13,969 bases of DNA from Comamonadaceae bacterium (GTDB lineage: Bacteria; Pseudomonadota; Gammaproteobacteria; Burkholderiales; Burkholderiaceae), in NCBI GenBank assembly GCA_947377705.1, contig CANCGU010000314.1, positions 1-13,969 of the forward strand. Direction: 5' to 3'. The notes beneath the pieces were generated by a model. That model was not told the DNA's origin and ran no database searches. It saw nothing but the letters and a program-made list of their open reading frames with translations. A program made the translations under genes and the position numbers. Positions 1 through 6,890 of the stretch are shown here, piece after piece (positions within the stretch are counted from its first letter, which is position 1; each line of letters opens with the position of its first letter).

Positions 1-5
1 GCCCG

Positions 6-983
6 TCAATCCACCGTCACTTGCCCGTCCTTCACCACCTTGGCCATGGTGGTCATTTCGAGTTTGAGCCACTGGCCAAACTGATCGGGGCTCATGGCCA
101 GGGGCTCTGCGCCCAGGGTGGTCAGGCGTTCTTTGATGTCGGGCAGGGCTACTATGCGTTGCACCTCGGCATACAGCTTGTCCACCACCGGCTTGGGCGT
201 GCCAGCGGGGGCCAACAGGCCTTGCCAACTGCCGGTTAAAAAGCCCGGCAAAGTTTCGGCCACCGTGGGTGTGTCGGGCACTTGCGCATTGCGCTTGGCG
301 CTGCTCACGGCCAACAGCTTGAGCTTGCCCGACTTGACGTGCGGGTACGTGGCCACCATGCCGTTGAAGGTCACGTCCACTTGGCCGCCCACCAAATCGG
401 TCATGGCTTGTGCGCCACCTTTGTAGGGCACATAGCTCCAGGCCACGCCCGTGCGCTGCGCAAACATCACGCCCGCCAAATGCGTGGCGCTGCCCATGCC
501 AGCGGCTGCTGCAAAGTTGACCTTGCCGTTTTGTGCTTTGGTATAGGCCACCAACTCGGCCACGTTGTTGACGGGCAGTTTGCTGGGCACCACCAGCAAG
601 TGGGGCGAGTAAGCCACCATGGTGATGGGCGCAAAGTCTGTCGGCACCTGAAACGGCAGTTTGTACAGCGAGGGGCTGATGGCCAAGTTGCCCACATCCA
701 TCAACGCCAAGGTGTAGCCATCGGGGGCCGACTTGGCCAGCGCATCGGCACCCACATTGCCGCTCGAGCCTGCGCGGTTTTCCACCACCACGGGTTGGCC
801 CCAGGCGTCGGTCATCTTTTGGCCGATCAAACGCGCCAACACATCTGACGTGCCACCGGCAGGGAAGGGCACGATGATTTTGATGGGCTTGTTCGGGTAG
901 CTGGCGGCTGCGGTTTGCGCATGGGCCAGTGGCAACAAGCTCCATGCACCCAGGGCCACGGCCCACACCAAGTGTTTCAACAT
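6..983 (-). CDS. Bug/TctC-family periplasmic solute-binding receptor
   Basis: This encodes a 325-residue periplasmic receptor of the Bug (TctC) family, which in Burkholderiales capture carboxylates and other small organic molecules, some for tripartite tricarboxylate transporters. The start at 983 is chosen over an upstream ATG at 1031 because it opens directly into a signal peptide (MLKHLVWAVALGAW, Ala-His-Ala before Gln, cleavage about residue 22/23) and has an AGGAA box about 8 bases upstream. Family hallmarks are the YPNKPIKIIVPFPAGGTSD start of the mature protein (residues 29-47), the ENRAGSSGN loop and the VPYKGG segment that lines the ligand pocket. Length is normal and the stop lies at the window edge. 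No TctA or TctB membrane genes are visible, and the ligand cannot be read from sequence. It is divergent from the hydrolase at the far right, its probable original neighbour. Codons are GC-rich, unlike the DNA just upstream. Confidence 0.93.
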   Translation of the reverse strand: MLKHLVWAVALGAWSLLPLAHAQTAAASYPNKPIKIIVPFPAGGTSDVLARLIGQKMTDAWGQPVVVENRAGSSGNVGADALAKSAPDGYTLALMDVGNLAISPSLYKLPFQVPTDFAPITMVAYSPHLLVVPSKLPVNNVAELVAYTKAQNGKVNFAAAAGMGSATHLAGVMFAQRTGVAWSYVPYKGGAQAMTDLVGGQVDVTFNGMVATYPHVKSGKLKLLAVSSAKRNAQVPDTPTVAETLPGFLTGSWQGLLAPAGTPKPVVDKLYAEVQRIVALPDIKERLTTLGAEPLAMSPDQFGQWLKLEMTTMAKVVKDGQVTVD

Positions 984-1329
984 ACGGAGTATTCCTTGTT
1001 TGAGTGGGCAGAGGCTATCACCATGGCACATGGTGGGCGGTAGGGGTTTTCTGTGGTGCGGCAGATCCCATTATTCATATGCAATTAAAAAACTTGAGAA
1101 AAAAAACTGAAGAACCTGAAAAAATCCATGGGATATTAAAGGTGTGAAGCGTTGCTTTGTATAGAAATCAGAATTTTTAATTTCACTTTTGAATGTTGAT
1201 TTTTTTGGATTTATAGGTTTAGTTTTAGGCAGAATAAGCTCAATTAAAGCTTTTAAATAAAAAATTTGTCGTCAAAATTTTCACTTCATTTGAAGCTTTT
1301 CAAAACAGAAATTATGTATCTTTCTAAAA
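984..1329. other. Gene-free spacer; left edge of the foreign region
   Basis: No gene is visible here. Bases 984 to about 1060 keep the GC-rich character of the receptor gene and probably hold its leader and promoter. From about 1070 the composition changes abruptly to long A and T runs, which I read as the left boundary of acquired DNA. The stretch holds the first copy of an imperfect AT-rich repeat (1191-1236) and one GAAATCA heptamer (1164-1170). I found no obvious terminator, no tRNA remnant and no clear sigma-70 promoter with good -35 and -10 boxes. Confidence 0.6.
1191..1236. repeat. AT-rich imperfect direct repeat, copy 1
   Basis: This sequence aligns with 2631-2677 in the same orientation. 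Shared blocks are TTGATTT, then TTATAGGTTT inside a longer near match, then TTTAGGCA followed by AATA, with two or three single-base indels. The first copy lies about 95 bp before the 193-codon gene. It might be a shared regulatory site or a trace of duplication or insertion; the sequence does not decide. Confidence 0.6.
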
Positions 1330-1911
1330 ATGGATGTGAGCATGCAGACATCACCTCAAATACACGCAGAACTGATTAAGTGCGAAGCCCTTATTGAAGA
1401 AATGCTGCAAGCTACTTCGGCTCAAGTGCTCGAAAATCGGTGGCAGGAATTTTTAGGATGCCTTGAGCGTGTTTGGAATAAGTGCCATAACCACTTTGGA
1501 AAGAGTCCTAAATGGAATGGCTGGAAAGGACGCTTTGAAAAGCAACGCCGGACAGATCCTCTTCTTAGCTATCTCTCAAACGCGCGTGGTGCCCATGAGC
1601 ATACCGTCGCCGAAATCACGGAGAAAACGCCAGGTGCGATTGGTGTTAGTCCAAATGGTACTGTGGCTATTAAGGACCTAAAAATAGGACCAGATGGAAT
1701 TGAAGGAATGTGGTATGGAAAACTTGTCGTGAAATTTATACCAGAGAAGGTAGAGCTTATTCCAGTTACAAATCGTTCTAGGGTATATCCAGTGCCTGAC
1801 ACTCATCTAGGATTACGCTTGGTGGATAAGTCTGTTCTCACGATTGCTCGTTGTGGTCTAGCCTACTATCAAATACTGGTTGTAGATGCAGAAAAGTTTT
1901 TTGTTAAATGA
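1330..1911 (+). CDS. Uncharacterised protein with HEPN-like Arg-x4-His motif
   Basis: This 193-codon gene is not one I can name. The N-terminal ~95 residues look all-helical (IHAELIKCEALIEEML, then VLENRWQEFLGCLERVW) and contain DPLLSYLSNARGAHEH at residues 76-91. Arg86 and His91 fit the R-x4-6-H signature of HEPN nucleases, and their placement at the end of a helix also fits. The C-terminal half looks like beta structure (GMWYGKLVVKFIP, then a YPVPDTHLGL turn). There is no signal peptide, membrane segment or HTH. The start is uncertain: ATG 1330 has no Shine-Dalgarno sequence, while ATG 1342 has a weak GTGAG just before it. The gene ends in TGA at 1909-1911, after which the same frame continues into an AbiEii remnant. 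Base composition is AT-richer than the flanking host genes. HEPN membership is inferred from the motif only; a structural role without nuclease activity is equally possible. Confidence 0.62.
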   Translation: MDVSMQTSPQIHAELIKCEALIEEMLQATSAQVLENRWQEFLGCLERVWNKCHNHFGKSPKWNGWKGRFEKQRRTDPLLSYLSNARGAHEHTVAEITEKTPGAIGVSPNGTVAIKDLKIGPDGIEGMWYGKLVVKFIPEKVELIPVTNRSRVYPVPDTHLGLRLVDKSVLTIARCGLAYYQILVVDAEKFFVK

Positions 1912-1929
1912 TGTTTAGGCGTCATAAGT

Positions 1930-2490
1930 TTTGAAGCTAGCGTTAGCTTCGCTTTTGCAAGCATCAATGCAGAAGAAATCCGCAAAGAAGCAAATTACTC
2001 AGGTACGCGGGTGACGCTTGTTGGCACGATTGACGGTGCCAAATGTACGGTTCAAATCGATGTTGGCTACGGTGATGCAGTGACACCTGCGCCCGAGATG
2101 GCTGCATACCCCGTCATGCTGAATGACATGCCTGTTCCGCATTTGCGGGTCTATCCAAGGTACACCGTCATTGCCGAAAAGTTTGAAGCGATTGTGTCCT
2201 TGGGCATGGCCAACAGTCGTATGAAAGATTACTTTGACTTGTGGGTTCTATTGCGCAGTGCAGAGTTGGATCATGAAATTCTTGAGCTAGCAGTGCAGGC
2301 CACATTGGCAAAAAGGAAAACTGCGATCTCGGACGAAATTCCCGATGGATTGAGCGATAGATTTGCAGCAGACAAATCACGCAATGCACTTTGGGAAGCG
2401 TTTGTGAACCGGAACAAGTTAAGCGCAAACTCTTTGGAAGAAACGGTGAGTTTTCTCCGCGAACGATTCAAGTTTTTGTTAAAGACTTAA
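1930..2490 (+). pseudogene. AbiEii-type nucleotidyltransferase toxin, C-terminal remnant
   Basis: The reading frame encodes the C-terminal part of the AbiEii/AbiGii nucleotidyltransferase family, the toxin half of AbiE systems. Recognisable blocks are INAEEIRKEANYSGTRV (from 1963), the VQIDVGYGD core strand, YPVMLNDMPVPHLRVYP, the VIAEKFEAIVSLG helix and NSRMKDYFDLWVLL. Family members are roughly 300 residues long and begin with a GG-S/T nucleotidyltransferase motif and a metal-binding acidic pair; that N-terminal half is absent. A GTG at 2011 could start a 159-codon ORF, but homology clearly runs upstream of it, so it is not the original start. The open frame extends back to 1912, directly after the stop of the 193-codon gene. 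No AbiEi antitoxin gene is present. I therefore call it a truncated, probably inactive leftover. Confidence 0.82.
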
Positions 2491-2527
2491 TGCGCTAGTC
2501 ACGGCAATTGAGTGTGTTTGTGCGAAT

Positions 2528-2643
2528 TGATTTCAAGTGGTTATTTCAAAAGAAATCACGCTGTAAATTGACGGCTAGATTTAAGTGATTTCAGTCAGAC
2601 TATGTATATCGGCGATTTTTATTAAATATGAGTTGTTGATTTC
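2528..2643. promoter_or_regulatory. Cluster of TGATTTC heptamers, possible operator
   Basis: The heptamer TGATTTC occurs at 2528-2534, 2586-2592 and 2637-2643, and its complement GAAATCA at 2552-2558. The second and third sites form an 8-bp inverted repeat (GAAATCAC at 2552-2559 with GTGATTTC at 2585-2592), and the first and second form a 7-bp inverted repeat. The last heptamer is part of the AT-rich repeat copy 2. Clustered inverted sites between genes suggest a binding region for a regulator, but no regulator gene is visible and AT-rich DNA makes chance matches likelier. Confidence 0.35.
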
Positions 2644-2677
2644 GTTGAATTTATAGGTTTGTGATTTAGGCAAAATA
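2631..2677. repeat. AT-rich imperfect direct repeat, copy 2
   Basis: This is the partner of 1191-1236, in the same orientation and about 1.44 kb away. It contains TTGATTTCGTTG, ATTTATAGGTTT and TTTAGGCAAAATA. It lies about 190 bp before gajA, so each copy stands upstream of an intact gene. The pair also brackets exactly the segment holding the HEPN-like gene and the AbiEii remnant. Confidence 0.6.
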
Positions 2678-2703
2678 TACGTGGAACAAATATAGAAGCA
2701 AGA

Positions 2704-2803
2704 GTCGTTTGGCACTTGGATACCTCTTGTAGTTCTTGTGTGCAACACAGCAAACCACTGCTATGCAGCGTTTGCTGTCGGTCAGGGTTGTCGGCCAAAC
2801 GAC
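2704..2803. other. 100-bp nested inverted repeat before gajA
   Basis: GTCGTTTGGC at 2704-2713 pairs perfectly with GCCAAACGAC at 2794-2803. Inside lies a second perfect 9-bp stem, ACAGCAAAC at 2747-2755 with GTTTGCTGT at 2770-2778, which encloses CTGC-TAT-GCAG (2758-2768). Competing short stems also exist: TGTGT-GCA-ACACA at 2737-2749, and CGGTC with GACCG at 2779-2805. No U-run follows, so it is not a simple terminator. It could be a structured leader RNA for gajA, a small miniature element or a cruciform binding site. An integron attC site was considered and set aside because the polarity of the end boxes is wrong. Confidence 0.5.
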
Positions 2804-2852
2804 CGGTCCTCGGGGAGGATTAACCACTCACTCCGCTCATAATTACAAACTC

Positions 2853-2867
2853 AGGTGAGGACATTCA
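2853..2867 (+). promoter_or_regulatory. Strong ribosome binding site of gajA
   Basis: AGGTGAGG at 2853-2860 is an almost ideal Shine-Dalgarno sequence, placed 7 bases before the ATG at 2868. It fixes the gajA start and gives the pair its own translation initiation. Confidence 0.85.
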
Positions 2868-4793
2868 ATGAAGCTTCAAACTATCCGGCTCTCGAACTTC
2901 CAATCATTCGGAGAGGTACCCACCGAAATTCGGCTGGAGGAGATTACTTACCTCATCGGCCCTAACGGCTCAGGCAAGACAGCAGCACTCCAAGCCCTGT
3001 GCCGTCTGTTTGCCTTTGATCCATCACTGCGTCGAATCTTACGCTCGGACTTTCATGTCCCATTCAACGAGGCAGCACAGCCTCCTGAGCGTCAGCTATG
3101 GATCGAAGTCGACTTCCTGTTCCCGGAACTTGACGACGACGAAGACAACAGCACGGTAGCTCCTCATTTCGGCCACATGCGCCTTGACGAAATCGACGGC
3201 ACACCGCGCGTGCGATTCCGCCTCACCGCCACCATGGGCTTGGATGGGGACATTGAAGAAAGCATGGTCTATGTGCTGGACATCAATGCAGATGGCTCGC
3301 CACTGACAACTGCTCAGGTCCCCCGATCTGAACGTAACCATATCCACGTTCACTACCTGCCAGCACGCCGTGATCCCGCAGATCACATTGCCTACGGCGC
3401 CAATGCACTGCTGGGGCGCATGCTGCGTGCGGTAAATTGGGACGCAGAGCGAACTGTCATCAAGGGCCTGACCGACCAAATCAGCTGCAGCTTGGCTGCC
3501 AATCCATCAGTCAATGCGTTCAGCACAAGTTTGAAATCGGCATGGAGCGCTTTGCACAGGGGCAGCTTCTTTGCTGACCCTAAGCTCACATTTGTTGCGT
3601 CTGAGATTGAAGCTTTACTCCGACACATGTCGGTGTCGTTCACGCCTGGACATGACGAGCAGCTGGTCGACTTCTCGCGACTGAGCGATGGTCAGAAGTC
3701 GATGCTGTATCTGTCCCTCGTTCTGTCGTCGCAAGCCATTGGTCGCGCTGTCCTAGCTGAAGAAGACGACTCTTTCGACGCAGACAAGCTGCGCCCGCCC
3801 GTGTTTACGGTGGTGGCGGTCGAAGAGCCAGAAAATAGCCTCTCACCGCATTACCTTGGACGGATCGTCAATGCGCTCAACGCGATGACCAGCGATGGTG
3901 ACGCGCAAGCACTGATTGCGACCCACGCGCCGTCGATGCTGCGGCGCGTTGCTCCGGAACGTATCCGCTATCTGCGGCTGACCCAGGAGCGAACATCGCG
4001 CGTCACGCACATCCAGTTGCCAGACGCCGCTGATGAAGCCCACAAGTTTGTGCGCGAGGCAGTACAAGCCTTTCCGGAGATCTATTTCTCGCGGCTTGCC
4101 GTGCTTGGCGAAGGCGATAGCGAAGAAATTGTGTTGCCACGCCTGCTACAGGTCAAAGGAGTGCCGGTTGATGAGTTCGCTGTCACGATTGCCCCGCTTG
4201 GAGGCAGGCACGTCAATCACTTCTGGCGTCTTCTGTCGGCCTTGCAGATTCCATATCTGACACTTCTTGATCTGGATGTGGCTCGTTATGCCGCTGGCTG
4301 GGGACGAATTAAGGTCGTCAACGACCAACTGGCGAAATTTGAACCAGCAAAAGTGCTCCCTAAAGACTGGGACCTGCCGAAATGGAACATCAAGGAGGCC
4401 CCCGTTCGAACTCACTGCTATTTTGGTGCAGAGAAGAAAAGCGTCTTCCGCGCACTAGAACATCGCGGTATCTACTTCTCTGCGCCCATGGACCTAGACT
4501 TCGCGATGTTGCAGGCCTTTCCAGAAGCCTACGATGTCCAAGAGGATGAGCCGGATGAAGCAACGATCAAGGCAGTCCTCGGGAAGAAGCACCACGACGC
4601 CAGCCAATACAGCGAAGACGAACAGAAGCTGTTCAGCACCTATCATCAGCGCTTCAAGCTTGGTAGCAAACCCGCAGCCCATATTGACGCACTGGCTCAT
4701 CTGACAGATGAAGAGTTGCTGGCTGATATGCCAGCATCGCTGAGCAGATTAGCTGATGCGGTCATTGCGAAGCTCGCGGAGTTGCCGGAGTGA
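2868..4793 (+). CDS. gajA: Gabija protein GajA: OLD-family ATPase/TOPRIM endonuclease
   Basis: GajA is the DNA-nicking subunit of Gabija. In characterised systems it is held inactive by normal nucleotide levels and nicks DNA when phage replication depletes NTPs, in a large complex with GajB. The 641-residue product shows an N-terminal ABC-type ATPase: Walker A GPNGSGKT at 31-38, signature-like LSDGQKS at 272-278, Walker B VVAVEEPE at 315-322 and the H-loop THAPS at 352-356. A TOPRIM domain follows: LGEGDSEE at 413-420 with its metal-binding Glu415, and LLDLD at 466-470. That order is the OLD family class 2 layout. Characterised GajA is about 580 residues, so this one is slightly longer; an acidic stretch, ELDDDEDN, at about 87-94 is one added surface feature. 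No key residue is missing. It overlaps gajB by 4 bases. A stand-alone OLD nuclease is the alternative, made unlikely by the partner gene. Confidence 0.9.
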   Translation: MKLQTIRLSNFQSFGEVPTEIRLEEITYLIGPNGSGKTAALQALCRLFAFDPSLRRILRSDFHVPFNEAAQPPERQLWIEVDFLFPELDDDEDNSTVAPHFGHMRLDEIDGTPRVRFRLTATMGLDGDIEESMVYVLDINADGSPLTTAQVPRSERNHIHVHYLPARRDPADHIAYGANALLGRMLRAVNWDAERTVIKGLTDQISCSLAANPSVNAFSTSLKSAWSALHRGSFFADPKLTFVASEIEALLRHMSVSFTPGHDEQLVDFSRLSDGQKSMLYLSLVLSSQAIGRAVLAEEDDSFDADKLRPPVFTVVAVEEPENSLSPHYLGRIVNALNAMTSDGDAQALIATHAPSMLRRVAPERIRYLRLTQERTSRVTHIQLPDAADEAHKFVREAVQAFPEIYFSRLAVLGEGDSEEIVLPRLLQVKGVPVDEFAVTIAPLGGRHVNHFWRLLSALQIPYLTLLDLDVARYAAGWGRIKVVNDQLAKFEPAKVLPKDWDLPKWNIKEAPVRTHCYFGAEKKSVFRALEHRGIYFSAPMDLDFAMLQAFPEAYDVQEDEPDEATIKAVLGKKHHDASQYSEDEQKLFSTYHQRFKLGSKPAAHIDALAHLTDEELLADMPASLSRLADAVIAKLAELPE

Positions 4794-6466
4794 TTGCAGT
4801 CGATGCCTGGAAGCCTGCGGATGGGCTGACCCTTGAACCGAATGCACTGGCGGCGGCCAAGGAGCGGGTGCGCAGTCTGGCACTTACAGCAGGCCCCGGA
4901 GCGGGAAAAACTGAAATGCTTGCGCAGCGGGCAGACTTCCTGCTGCGCACGGGGACCTGTTGTTATCCAAAACGAATTCTGGCCATTTCGTTCAAGGTTG
5001 ATGCCAGTAGCAACCTGAAAGAGCGGGTCAAGCGGCGCTGTGGTTCCGAGCTTGCATCTCGGTTTGATAGTTATACCTTTCACGCATTTGCCAAGCGCGT
5101 CATTGATCGTTTCCGTCCGGTTCTGACGGGCGAGTATGCGCTGGATGCTGGCTATAAAATTGCAGATCGAAAGCCAGGTCCATCACGAACCTTGATCGAG
5201 TATTCAGATCTGGTGCCATTTGCAATCCAGATTTTGCGGCAATCTGCAGTCGCACGGAACGCCATCCGTCAAACCTACAGCGACGTCTTCCTCGACGAAT
5301 TCCAGGACTGCACCAACCTGCAGTACGAGTTGCTCAAGCTCGCTTTTCAAGGTACGAGCATTCGCTTGACTGCCGTGGGCGACACCAAGCAGAAAATCAT
5401 GGGCTGGGCTGGAGCCATGGACGGCATCTTTCAGGCTTTCGTTGCCGATTTTCCTGCTGCCCCGCTCAATATGTACCGCAACTTTCGCTCAAAGCCGCGA
5501 CTGCTTCGCCTGCAAAACGAGATCATTCGCAAGCTTGACCCATCTTCCGCCATGCCTGATGAGCAGATTTCCGGCGACGAAGGCGAGGTATTTGCGTGGC
5601 GCTTCGACGATAGTCGTCAGGAGGCTGACTACCTCGCAGGTTTGATTGAAGGTTGGATAAAGACCGAGCAACTGCCGCCTGCGGAAATTGCGGTCCTGAT
5701 TCGTAATCAGCTCGACCTGTACGCCGATCATTTGATGGCGGCATTGGAGGCGCGCGGCATCCCCTTCCGCAACGAACAGCAGATGCAAGACATCACGGTG
5801 GAGCCTGCTTCACGCTTGATTGTGGACTATCTGTCATGCCTGTATGGTCAGCGCGAGCCGAAAGCCTGGATTCGGCTCATGAACCAGCTCATCCCTTTTG
5901 CCGATGAAGACATTCAATCAAACGCGCGTAAGGACCTTGATCGGCTCGTCAAGCAGCAGCGGAAAGAGATAGCCATTGCCGAGCTGGTTGATGACCCGTT
6001 TTCCGGCTGGTGGAAGTTTGTTCAGGCATTCCTGAAGCAAGTCAGTATTGAAGCAGTGGTATCGCTTTCCCCGGACTACGAGTCGCACAATCGGTTGAAA
6101 GAAGTGGTTCGCGATACCAAGGCCAGGATTGAGGATTTACTAAAGCTAGAGCCCAATTTGCCTAAAGCCCTTGAGCGGTTCTCAGACGACCAAGCCGTAC
6201 GAATCCTGACCATTCATAAGAGCAAGGGGCTTGAATTTGATTCGGTCATCATCATGGCTGTCGAAAAAGAAATCTTTTTTGGGGATCAGGATGAAAACCG
6301 ATGCGCTTATTTCGTCGGGGTATCTCGAGCAAAGAAGCGTTTGGTCCTTACGCATGCCGATCAACGGGAGCGCCCAGCGGGACATTCGAAGCGCTGGGAT
6401 GTGCAACGCACAGCTCAAAATGAATACTGGGGATATGCCACGCCGTTTGTGAAAAAAGAGCCATAG
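4790..6466 (+). CDS. gajB: Gabija protein GajB: UvrD-like SF1 helicase
   Basis: GajB is the helicase-like ATPase of Gabija; it senses DNA ends or single strands made by GajA and hydrolyses nucleotides, worsening depletion in infected cells. The 558-residue product has a full SF1A motif set: Walker A AGPGAGKT at 34-41, motif II VFLDEFQD at 166-173, motif III GDTKQKIMGWAGA at 197-209, motif IV YRNFRS at 229-234, motif V TIHKSKGLEFDSV at 474-486 and motif VI FVGVSRAKKRL at 508-518. The start is a GTG whose last two bases belong to the gajA stop (GTGA overlap), with GGAG in the preceding codons, so the two are translationally coupled. It lacks the nuclease domain of RecB and is shorter than housekeeping UvrD or Rep (about 670-720 residues), closer to GajB (about 500). 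A UvrD-type repair helicase is ruled out mainly by pairing and size. Confidence 0.9.
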   Translation: MIAVDAWKPADGLTLEPNALAAAKERVRSLALTAGPGAGKTEMLAQRADFLLRTGTCCYPKRILAISFKVDASSNLKERVKRRCGSELASRFDSYTFHAFAKRVIDRFRPVLTGEYALDAGYKIADRKPGPSRTLIEYSDLVPFAIQILRQSAVARNAIRQTYSDVFLDEFQDCTNLQYELLKLAFQGTSIRLTAVGDTKQKIMGWAGAMDGIFQAFVADFPAAPLNMYRNFRSKPRLLRLQNEIIRKLDPSSAMPDEQISGDEGEVFAWRFDDSRQEADYLAGLIEGWIKTEQLPPAEIAVLIRNQLDLYADHLMAALEARGIPFRNEQQMQDITVEPASRLIVDYLSCLYGQREPKAWIRLMNQLIPFADEDIQSNARKDLDRLVKQQRKEIAIAELVDDPFSGWWKFVQAFLKQVSIEAVVSLSPDYESHNRLKEVVRDTKARIEDLLKLEPNLPKALERFSDDQAVRILTIHKSKGLEFDSVIIMAVEKEIFFGDQDENRCAYFVGVSRAKKRLVLTHADQRERPAGHSKRWDVQRTAQNEYWGYATPFVKKEP

Positions 6467-6890
6467 GAAATCAGCGCGATGCTGGAGTTGGGTGGTTTTT
6501 GGCGACTCTGTGCACCTGTCGACAGCCAGCACCCAAGATCCTTTTCTCCTACCCTTTCCGCGGCTAGGCGAAGGCATGTGAAGCATTAGAAATTGGGGGG
6601 TGCGAATGTCGGTTACCTGTTTAGGTGTTCATGCGGCGTGTTCATGGCGAACGACCGAGATCAGCCTTTTGCAGACTGTGACCTGAACTCTAAACGGCAG
6701 GAATAGCGTTCCAATCGGTGGTGTAGTTCGGTGACTTTTGCTCCTACCTAATTCCCCATTCTGCAAGCAGCCCTTTAGAACACACTTTGATAGTGCCGCG
6801 ACCAAAGCGGCTGTTTAATCCATCAATGGCACGCATGAGCTTTGCATTGCTGGTAGTTATCATGCAACTGAAAACCAGGAAAAAAGTTCG
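6467..6890. other. Spacer between Gabija and McrBC, with gene remnants
   Basis: This 424-bp stretch has no intact gene. It holds a perfect 10-bp palindrome, CTGTCGACAG (6516-6525), two GTTCATG heptamers close together near 6630-6646, and a scar of umuC on the minus strand (6744-6845). A 16-bp segment at 6653-6668 resembles 13403-13418. No T-tailed hairpin follows gajB. AGGA about 10 bases before 6891 serves mcrB. A promoter for mcrB must lie here if it is independently transcribed, but no convincing boxes are visible. Confidence 0.55.
6744..6845 (-). pseudogene. umuC: Scar of umuC (DNA polymerase V subunit), C-terminal end
   Basis: Read on the minus strand, about 33 codons ending in TAG at 6744-6746 give SNAKLMRAIDGLNSRFG, then RGTIKVCSKG and LLAEWGI. 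This matches the small C-terminal domain of UmuC (LM-x-x-hD-x-hN-x-R-h-G-+-G-T/S, then a short strand and EW). The normal ending with SPRYTT is missing, and nothing upstream of the fragment belongs to UmuC. UmuC is the catalytic subunit of the translesion polymerase and is common on plasmids and mobile elements. The fragment is too short to function and marks a past deletion or insertion beside mcrB. Confidence rests on a short but distinctive motif. Confidence 0.6.

Noticed and set aside
282..848. Plus-strand ORF of 188 codons inside the Bug gene
   Set aside because: It is antisense to the receptor, with His- and Gly-rich composition typical of a shadow of GC-rich coding DNA.
984..1031. N-terminal extension of the Bug receptor to ATG 1031
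   Set aside because: The 16 extra residues would precede and spoil the signal peptide, and the internal ATG has a proper ribosome binding site.
2011..2490. Intact 159-codon gene starting at GTG 2011
   Set aside because: AbiEii similarity continues upstream of the GTG in the same frame and the nucleotidyltransferase N-terminus is missing, so this is a remnant rather than a complete gene.
2704..2803. Integron attC site
   Set aside because: Size and imperfect palindrome fit, but attC ends read RYYYAAC on the left and GTTRRRY on the right; here the boxes have the opposite polarity, and no integrase or cassette array is present.
2704..2803. Retron non-coding RNA
   Set aside because: Nested inverted repeats are suggestive, but no reverse transcriptase gene lies in the window.
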